DNA of 64,000 nucleotides, taken from positions 17,045 to 81,044 of the forward strand of contig NZ_JADMJL010000017.1 in NCBI RefSeq assembly GCF_018780585.1, given 5' to 3'. Numbering within the stretch: position 1 is the stretch's first letter; the number at the start of each line of letters is the position of its first letter. Positions 58,394 to 64,000 of the stretch are shown here, piece by piece. Both the position numbers and the translations under genes were made by a program. The DNA comes from Methyloversatilis discipulorum. GTDB taxonomy: Bacteria; Pseudomonadota; Gammaproteobacteria; Burkholderiales; Rhodocyclaceae. The notes beneath the pieces were generated by a model that did not search any database, was not told the origin of the DNA, and was given only the letters and a program-made list of their open reading frames with translations.

Positions 58394-59281
58394 ATGAGAA
58401 CACCCGACGCCGCACTGGCCGGCAGCTGCACCCTTGGCGACATCGAAGTCCGCCGCCTCGGCTTCGGCGCAATGCGCATCGTTGGCGACGGCGTATGGGG
58501 TCCGCCGCGCGACCGCGAGGAAGCGTTGCGCACACTGCGCCGCCTGCCCGAGCTGGGCGTGAACTTCATCGACACCGCTGACAGCTACGGTCCCGAGTTC
58601 AGCGAAACGCTGATCTGCGAAGCGCTGCATCCATACGACGGCCTGCTGGTCGCGACCAAGGGCGGTCTGGTGCGGCACGGGCCCGACAGGTGGGCACCGC
58701 TGGGACGGCCGGAGTACCTGCGCCACGCGGTGCTGATGAGTCTGCGGCGGCTGCGCGTCGACCGGATCGACCTGTGGCAGCTGCACCGCATCGATCCGAA
58801 GGTGCCGCGCGACGAACAGTTCGACGCGATCGCGCAGATGCAGCGGGAGGGGCTGATCCGCCATGTCGGACTGAGCGAAGTCGGCGTCGAGGACATCGGC
58901 GCCGCCCGGCAGCACTTCGAGGTGGTGAGCGTACAGAACCTCTACAACCTGGTGTCGCGGCAACACGAGGAGGTGGTCGATTTCTGCGCCGCACAGGGCA
59001 TTGCCTTCATTCCGTGGTTCCCGCTCGCGGCCGGCGAACTGGCGGCACCGGGGGCCTTCCTCGACGAACTGGCACGCCGACTCGGCGCGACGCCGGCCCA
59101 GGTTGCGCTCGCCTGGGTGCTGAAGAGCAGTCCCTGCATGCTGCCGATACCGGGCACCGGACGACAGAAGCACCTGGAGGAAAACGTCGCCGCTGCCGCC
59201 CTGCGCCTGACCGACGCCGACTTCTCGGAACTGGGCCGGCTCGGCCGGTATGTCTGGGAAACATCGGCCGCGGCCGCCTGA
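58394..59281 (+). CDS. Aldo/keto reductase
   Basis: 295 residues. The catalytic tetrad is in place: D and Y of DTADSYG, K of VATKGG and H of [13 protein letters not shown] binding uses [13 protein letters not shown]. It reduces aldehydes or ketones; the natural substrate is unknown. It stands alone, with no operon partner close by. ATG 58394 is chosen, the frame upstream being unrelated. Confidence 0.9.
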   Translation: MRTPDAALAGSCTLGDIEVRRLGFGAMRIVGDGVWGPPRDREEALRTLRRLPELGVNFIDTADSYGPEFSETLICEALHPYDGLLVATKGGLVRHGPDRWAPLGRPEYLRHAVLMSLRRLRVDRIDLWQLHRIDPKVPRDEQFDAIAQMQREGLIRHVGLSEVGVEDIGAARQHFEVVSVQNLYNLVSRQHEEVVDFCAAQGIAFIPWFPLAAGELAAPGAFLDELARRLGATPAQVALAWVLKSSPCMLPIPGTGRQKHLEENVAAAALRLTDADFSELGRLGRYVWETSAAAA

Positions 59282-59468
59282 ACCTCACCGGCCGCGGCCA
59301 TCGCACAGGGGGAGGTCACCTCAGCGGACGGATGCCATCCGGTACGCAGGATCCGTTGTGCGATCCGGGTAAAGCACTGGAGCGCGCCTGCGAGGGCACG
59401 CTCGACCAACACTGCAACGAAGGACGGCGGCAGCGCATGCGCTGCCGTCGCTGAGCGCGATCGCGCGG

Positions 59469-60056
59469 TCAGCGGTCGCGGCCCACCGCGGCCCGCAGCG
59501 CCTGCGCCTCCTCCAGATGGCGCTGCAGCAGCGGCAGCTGACGCGTGGCGAATTCCTTGACGTCGGGATCGCGCGCCCGATTGACCGCCGTGCGGAATGT
59601 CGCCAGCGTCTTCTCGTGCGCGCGCACGCCCAGGCGTGACGCATAGGTCTTGTCGAATACGTGTCCGCTCAGCGCCTTGAGGGCCGTCAGCTCCGTGCGC
59701 TGCGCGACCGAAGGCGTGTCCGGCAGGTCGACGCCCTTCAGCTTGGCCAGTGCCGCCAGGTCGTCAGCCGCCTTGCCATGTTCCTCGATCATGCGGCGGG
59801 CGAAGCGCTTCACGTCGGCGTGGCTGGATACACGCTCCGCCAGTTCGGCCGCCTCGATTTCGGCCTGGCTGCTGCGCGCGGCGTCGATCAGGAAGCCGCG
59901 GTCGATCCGCGACAGCGCCTGGTCGGAGCCGGCGTTGCCGGGTCGCGCGACGGCGGGCGCATCGGTAATGGTTCCAACGGGGTCGCGCACATCCTTCGCG
60001 ACCAGCACGGTCGCGAGCGCCAGCAATACGCCGGCGATGATGGTTTTCGCTCCCAA
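59469..60056 (-). CDS. DUF4142 secreted/periplasmic protein
   Basis: 195 residues if it starts at the TTG at 60056 (GGGAGA upstream), giving a hydrophobic N-terminus (AKTIIAGVLLALATVLVA) as export signal. The body has ALSRIDRGFLIDAARSSQAE, VKRFARRMIEEHGKAADDLA and EKTLATFRTAVNRARDPDVK, the two-helix-pair DUF4142 fold. Often stress-linked; function unknown. Confidence 0.82.
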   Translation of the reverse strand: MGAKTIIAGVLLALATVLVAKDVRDPVGTITDAPAVARPGNAGSDQALSRIDRGFLIDAARSSQAEIEAAELAERVSSHADVKRFARRMIEEHGKAADDLAALAKLKGVDLPDTPSVAQRTELTALKALSGHVFDKTYASRLGVRAHEKTLATFRTAVNRARDPDVKEFATRQLPLLQRHLEEAQALRAAVGRDR

Positions 60057-60253
60057 GGGCGTCTCCCGGTCAGCACAGTCGTGGAAAAGGAGAGGGGCTC
60101 GCAGCAGATGAACCCGCTCCGTCCCGTCCGGACACCGGCACATCGCTGTGTCTGCAGAAGCGTGCGCCCCCCCCGCGCCGCCAGCCGACGGCACCTGCAG
60201 CATCCTGCAGCATCCTGCAAGCAGCATTCCCGGCTCCGGCCAGCGACCGGGCG

Positions 60254-60748
60254 TCAAGGCGCCCTATCCGCCACCTCGTCCCCGTTGCGGCGCTCCCACG
60301 CTTGAAGACTGTTGAGCACGTACCAGGTCGCTGCCGTCGCGAGAATGGCGATGGCGAAGCGCCCGAGCCCTGCCGCGACACCGATCGCGCAGGTCATCCA
60401 GATGCCTGCCGCGGTGGTCAGACCACGCACGTCGGGAACCTCGCGCAGCTTGAGGATGGCGCCGGCGCCCAGAAAGCCGACGCCGGTCAGCAGGCCCTGG
60501 ATGACGCGCGAAAGCGCGTCATCCTCCATGCCGGACTCGAACGCCGCAGCCACCGCCACCGCCGCACCACCGGCGACGATGATGTGGGTGCGCAGACCGG
60601 CCGCCTTACCGACCTGCTCGCGCTGATAGCCTATACATGCCCCGCAGCACAGGGCGACCAGTACGCGCAGCAGCGCGCGCACCGCCTGCTGCGGGTCCCC
60701 TAGTCCGTCGACCAGTTGCGCGAGGGCGAAATCGGCCAGACCGTCCAT
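60254..60748 (-). CDS. mgtC: MgtC/SapB-family membrane protein
   Basis: 164 residues: LLRVLVALCCGACIGYQREQ, KAAGLRTHIIVAGGAAVAVA, VIQGLLTGVGFLGAGAILKL and VRGLTTAAGIWMTCAIGVAA are the MgtC signatures, with four or five spans. MgtC proteins modulate ATP synthase and Mg limitation in other bacteria. The short form here lacks the C-terminal ACT-like domain, as in SapB. Confidence 0.88.
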   Translation of the reverse strand: MDGLADFALAQLVDGLGDPQQAVRALLRVLVALCCGACIGYQREQVGKAAGLRTHIIVAGGAAVAVAAAFESGMEDDALSRVIQGLLTGVGFLGAGAILKLREVPDVRGLTTAAGIWMTCAIGVAAGLGRFAIAILATAATWYVLNSLQAWERRNGDEVADRAP

Positions 60749-60749
60749 G

Positions 60750-61277
60750 TCAGCGGGTCCGTTCGGCCGACGCGCGCAGCGTCGTCGCTTTGTCCGCCTG
60801 CCGCGCCTGGCGCGCCAGTGCGCGCAGCGCAAGAGCCACCGCGCCGGCGAACAGTTCGTCGAACTCGGGGAAGGCACCGCTCACGCCGACCACGATGCCG
60901 TCCAGGCAGACGCCACCGCTGAGCGCCGTGTCGCCGTCGCGCAGCAGGTGCGGCAGCAGCGCCTGCACCGTCCGCCCGTCCCGTCCGGTGAGCCAGCTCA
61001 ACCTTGCCTTCGCCCGCGCGAAGGCGGCGTAATCGGCGTCCCACTGCGTGCGGTCGCCGAAGCCCTGCTCGTACAGCACGGCCTCCTCGAAGCTCGCAGC
61101 GCCGGCTTCGCACGCCGGGTCCATGACCACCACGTACAGAAATCCGCTGCCGACGACGTCCTGCCGGCCGAGCGCACCTTCCATCATCGGTGCGACCAGC
61201 GCCACCGCCTCGCGTGCCGCGGCGCGCCCCACGTAGACGCCACCACCGCGGGCCGCTTCATCGTGCGGATGCGTCAT
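60750..61277 (-). CDS. GlcG/HbpS-like protein
   Basis: 175 residues. GSGFLYVVVMDP, EAVLYEQGFGDRTQWDADYA, FARAKARLSW and GIVVGVSGAFPEFDELFAGA follow the GlcG/HbpS pattern, in which the last segment is the signature GVSGA...DE. HbpS binds haem and senses redox stress. The start overlaps the stop of the ABC exporter fusion by 20 bp, so they share an operon. MgtC follows 1 bp after its stop. Confidence 0.62.
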   Translation of the reverse strand: MTHPHDEAARGGGVYVGRAAAREAVALVAPMMEGALGRQDVVGSGFLYVVVMDPACEAGAASFEEAVLYEQGFGDRTQWDADYAAFARAKARLSWLTGRDGRTVQALLPHLLRDGDTALSGGVCLDGIVVGVSGAFPEFDELFAGAVALALRALARQARQADKATTLRASAERTR

Positions 61278-64000
61278 CGATATCTCCTTTCACGAAAGTG
61301 CCGCCGGCGCCTTCGGCATGTGCGGCAAGGTCACCGAGCCAGGCCCGGTCGGACGCGGTCGCTGTATAGGCAAGCAGGCTGGCCACCGCGCCGACCAGCT
61401 GTTCGGTCGACGCGGGCTTCCTCAGCTGCATCTGGAAGCCGGCCAGCAGCGCGCGCATCCGGGAGTCGGCGGTGTCGTAGCCGCTGAGCGCGATCGCCGG
61501 CAGCCGCTGTTCGAGCGTGAAGCCCTGTTCCGCCTCGAAGCGCCGCAGCTGCCTCAGTACCTCGTGCCCGTCCTCCTCGCCCAGCGCGATGTCGCAGATC
61601 AGCAGATCGGGCCAGCGGTCGCGCGGGAGCCGCGACAGCTCCTCCAGCGCGGCCGCACCCGACGCATGCCCGAGCGTCAGCACGCCCTGCGCCCGCAGCG
61701 CCGATTCGATCTGCTGCCGGCCGTCGCTGCTGTCATCGATCACCAGTACGCGCGCGCCGCTGATCGCCGGCAGAGGCGCCGGCAGCCTGGACGCCGATGG
61801 CGCATCAAGGATGCGCGGAACGTCGGCCGCACCGCGCAGCGGCAGTTCGATGTACTCGTCGATCAGCCCCGGGCCGGCGTCCGCGGTGTCGTAACGGCCA
61901 CCATGCTGTTCGAGAATGGCGGCCAGACGATGTGCATCGAGCAGGCCGGCAGGCGCGCCGGTGTTCGGAAGCGGCAGGCCTGCGTGGATGAAGCTCACGC
62001 GTGCGCGCTCGCCGATCCGCTCGATGCGCCACTCGATCCGGCCGCCGCGCGGGCTGCTCGCCACCGCGTGCGCGGCAAGCGACCACATCGCCTGCTGCAA
62101 CCGGCCGGGATTGCCGGTAACCCGCAGCGCGTCCGCGGTGATGGTGCTGAAGAAACCGGCCTGGCTGGCATCGATCTCCGCGCGCAGGCCGTCCACCACG
62201 CCCGCCAGCAGCGCGGTGAGATTGATCGACTGCAGGGCAAGATCACGCTCCGTGCTCTCGACCTGCTGCTGCTGCCGCTGCAGCGACCACAGCTGTGCGT
62301 AAAGTCCCTGCAGCGACAGCAGATGATCATGGGTGCCGCGCTCGACGATGCGTCCATGTTCGAGCACCAGGATCTCGTCGGCGTCGACGACGGTGGATAG
62401 CCGGTGCGCGATGATGAGCGTCGTGCGCGTACGCGCCAGCCGGTCCAGCTCTTCCTGGATCGAGCGTTCGGCGCGGGTGTCGAGTGCCGAGGTCGCTTCG
62501 TCGAACACCATGATGGGCGGATTCTTCAGCATTGCGCGTGCGATCGCGATGCGCTGCCGCTCGCCGCCCGACAGCTTGACGCCGCGCTCGCCGACCAGGG
62601 TGTCGTAGCCCTCGGGCAGGCCGGCGATGAAGTCGTGCACGTGTGCCGCGCGAGCCGCCTCCACGATGTCGTCGAAGGTGGCGCCCGGGCGACCGTAGCC
62701 GATGTTGTAGGCGATGCTGTCGTTGAACAGCAGCGTGTCCTGCGGCACGATGCCGAGCGCCGCCCGCAGCGACGCCAGCGGCATCGCACGGATGTCGATG
62801 TCGTCGATGGTGATGCGCCCGGCATCGACGTCGTAGAAGCGGAACAGCAGCCGTGCCAGCGTGGACTTGCCGGAACCGCTGCCGCCGACGACGGCGACGG
62901 TGCCGCCGGCCGGTATCGTGAAGGACACATCCCACAGCACCTGCCGGCTCGCTTCGTAGCCGAAACTCACGTGCTCGAACTTCACCGCGCCACCGCTCAA
63001 TGTCACGTCGGGTGCCACCGGCGAATCCTCGATCTCCGGCTTCTGATCGAGCAGTCGCAGCATGCGCTCGGCGTTGACCACGGCGTCGCGCGCCTGGCGG
63101 AACACGAAACCGAGCGAGTTGAGCGGCAGGCAGATCTGGATGATGTAGGCGTTCACCAGGATGAGGTCGCCGACCGACATCGTTCCCGCGAACACATGGC
63201 GCGCCGCGATCAGCATGACACTCGCCACACCGACCGCGATCAGCGCGCTCTGGCCGATGTGCAGCAGCGACAGCGCCTTCTGGTTCTGCACGCCGACCTC
63301 GACCCACTGGTCGAGGATGCCGCCGAAACGACGCACCTCGAAGCCCTCGTTGGCGTAGTGCTTGACCGTTTCCTGATTGACGAGGCTGTCGACCAGCGTG
63401 CCGTTGGCGCTCGAATCGAGTTCGTTCAGGGCACGCTGGAAGATGGCGCGCCGTTCAGTGAACACGACGGTGAACGACGCGTAGGCGATGAAGGTCGACA
63501 GGATGATGAGGGTGAAGACCTGGCTGTAGTGGGCGCTCATGATCGCCATCACGGCGACGATCTCGACCAGGGTGGGCACGATGGTGAACAGGCCGATACC
63601 GAGCAGAAAGCCGACGCCGGCCGAGCCGCGCTCGACGTCGCGCGCCAGCCCGCCCATACGGCTGCGCGCGTGGAAGCGGGTGCCCAGACGGTGCAGGTGC
63701 GCGAACACGCGCAGCAGGAAGCCTGATGCGGTGAGCTGCGTGACACGCGCGAACAGCACGTCGCGCAGCTCGCTGAAGAAGGAACCGAGAAAGCGCAGGA
63801 TGGCGTAGCCGACCACCAGCGCGACCGACAGCGCGGCGGGTGCCGGGACCTGGCTGAGCTGGTCAACGATGCCCTTCAGCGACAGCGGTACCAGCACGGC
63901 TGCCGCCTTGGCCAGCAGTACCAGTAAGAATGCGCCCAGCGTGCGCCGTCGATGCCGCCATACGGCCGCACCGAGCAGGCGGAGCACGAACAGCGTCGGG
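61258..64000 (-). CDS. ABC exporter fused to kinase-like ATPase and receiver domains (start beyond window)
   Basis: At least 913 residues; the frame is open at the window edge, so the true start is likely beyond 64000. Residues from the GTG at 63987: six-span exporter domain (1-300, Atm1/HMT1-like), nucleotide-binding domain (about 330-580) with GGSGSGKST, LSGGERQRIAIARAML and IMVFDEATSALDT, then a degenerate histidine-kinase ATPase-like region (580-700), and a receiver domain (about 740-860) with DDSSDGR, phospho-Asp in LLICDIALGEEDG and Lys in QLRKP. Fusion of an exporter with two-component parts is rare. It precedes the GlcG/HbpS-like gene. Confidence 0.85.
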   Translation of the reverse strand, partial: PTLFVLRLLGAAVWRHRRRTLGAFLLVLLAKAAAVLVPLSLKGIVDQLSQVPAPAALSVALVVGYAILRFLGSFFSELRDVLFARVTQLTASGFLLRVFAHLHRLGTRFHARSRMGGLARDVERGSAGVGFLLGIGLFTIVPTLVEIVAVMAIMSAHYSQVFTLIILSTFIAYASFTVVFTERRAIFQRALNELDSSANGTLVDSLVNQETVKHYANEGFEVRRFGGILDQWVEVGVQNQKALSLLHIGQSALIAVGVASVMLIAARHVFAGTMSVGDLILVNAYIIQICLPLNSLGFVFRQARDAVVNAERMLRLLDQKPEIEDSPVAPDVTLSGGAVKFEHVSFGYEASRQVLWDVSFTIPAGGTVAVVGGSGSGKSTLARLLFRFYDVDAGRITIDDIDIRAMPLASLRAALGIVPQDTLLFNDSIAYNIGYGRPGATFDDIVEAARAAHVHDFIAGLPEGYDTLVGERGVKLSGGERQRIAIARAMLKNPPIMVFDEATSALDTRAERSIQEELDRLARTRTTLIIAHRLSTVVDADEILVLEHGRIVERGTHDHLLSLQGLYAQLWSLQRQQQQVESTERDLALQSINLTALLAGVVDGLRAEIDASQAGFFSTITADALRVTGNPGRLQQAMWSLAAHAVASSPRGGRIEWRIERIGERARVSFIHAGLPLPNTGAPAGLLDAHRLAAILEQHGGRYDTADAGPGLIDEYIELPLRGAADVPRILDAPSASRLPAPLPAISGARVLVIDDSSDGRQQIESALRAQGVLTLGHASGAAALEELSRLPRDRWPDLLICDIALGEEDGHEVLRQLRRFEAEQGFTLEQRLPAIALSGYDTADSRMRALLAGFQMQLRKPASTEQLVGAVASLLAYTATASDRAWLGDLAAHAEGAGGTFVKGDIDDASAR

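Noticed and set aside
60168..60221. Short AGCATCCTGC tandem repeat before DUF4142
   Set aside because: Only two copies in a GC-rich gap; no evidence of function.
1..64000. CRISPR arrays, rRNA genes or insertion sequences
   Set aside because: I looked for regularly spaced repeats, rRNA motifs and transposase signatures (DDE or IS ends) and saw none.

Overview
This is GC-rich chromosomal DNA, most likely from a betaproteobacterium. The codon bias, the SoeABC and SoxC sulfur enzymes and the sulfonate catabolic genes suggest a facultative methylotroph of the Rhodocyclales/Methyloversatilis kind. That placement is inferred, because no rRNA or housekeeping marker is present. The window joins a prophage (1 to about 29,071) to a sulfonate/sulfite catabolic island (29.4-53.9 kb) and a run of ordinary membrane, stress and transport genes (54.5-64.0 kb).

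Prophage. The right-hand part of a lambda-organised temperate phage is integrated at a tRNA-Asn. Its integrase (27839-28906) lies beside a 48-nt copy of the 3' half of tRNA-Asn, and its left end lies outside the window. Leftward genes run from a Cro-like gene at 14.2 kb through replication genes (HTH replication protein, nucleases, DUF4942 methylase, RusA) to a presumed late antiterminator and HNH nuclease. Next comes a promoter followed immediately by a terminator (6.8 kb), then terS, terL, portal, a MuF-type head protein, an inserted beta-helix protein and DUF2213. An S24 repressor heads a rightward lysogeny operon of three cargo genes. A second, operator-covered promoter at 16.4 kb fires the rightward early operon (YqaJ exonuclease, RecT, an SMC-like ATPase, many small genes). 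Four related operators share one architecture, AACTATrCG-N4-CGyATAGTT. Two genes are decayed: a C5 methyltransferase that lost its catalytic middle and an SSB cut at 54 residues.

Sulfonate island. A leftward cluster encodes a Rieske oxygenase alpha and beta subunit, an FAD/2Fe-2S reductase, a TmoC/MsmC-like Rieske ferredoxin, a sulfonate/nitrate-type binding protein, two permeases, two ATPases, an amidohydrolase and an acetyltransferase. It is most like methanesulfonate monooxygenase with its transporter, but the alpha subunit differs from canonical MsmA, so the true substrate is open. The divergent operon holds a SulP transporter and the cytoplasmic sulfite dehydrogenase soeABC. soxC with a cytochrome c lipoprotein (behind a TetR gene and operator), a TauE/SafE exporter and a sigma54 two-component system complete it. 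Between the two main operons lie two back-to-back -24/-12 promoters and a central pair of GTTTC-N5-GAAAC palindromes. The same palindrome recurs beside the regulator gene.

The most unusual feature is a small Crp-like sensor domain, without a DNA-binding helix-turn-helix, that occurs three times in this island: fused to an ABC permease, fused to the Rieske ferredoxin, and alone. All three copies replace the cAMP-ribose Glu with Trp and share a Cys. I see no precedent for this layout. The two ABC ATPases also have complementary defects, which predicts one canonical and one degenerate ATP site.

Right end. DUF421, an SDR-DoxX fusion, DUF2269, an aldo-keto reductase, DUF4142, MgtC, a GlcG/HbpS-like protein and an ABC exporter fused to kinase-like ATPase and receiver domains, running off the edge.
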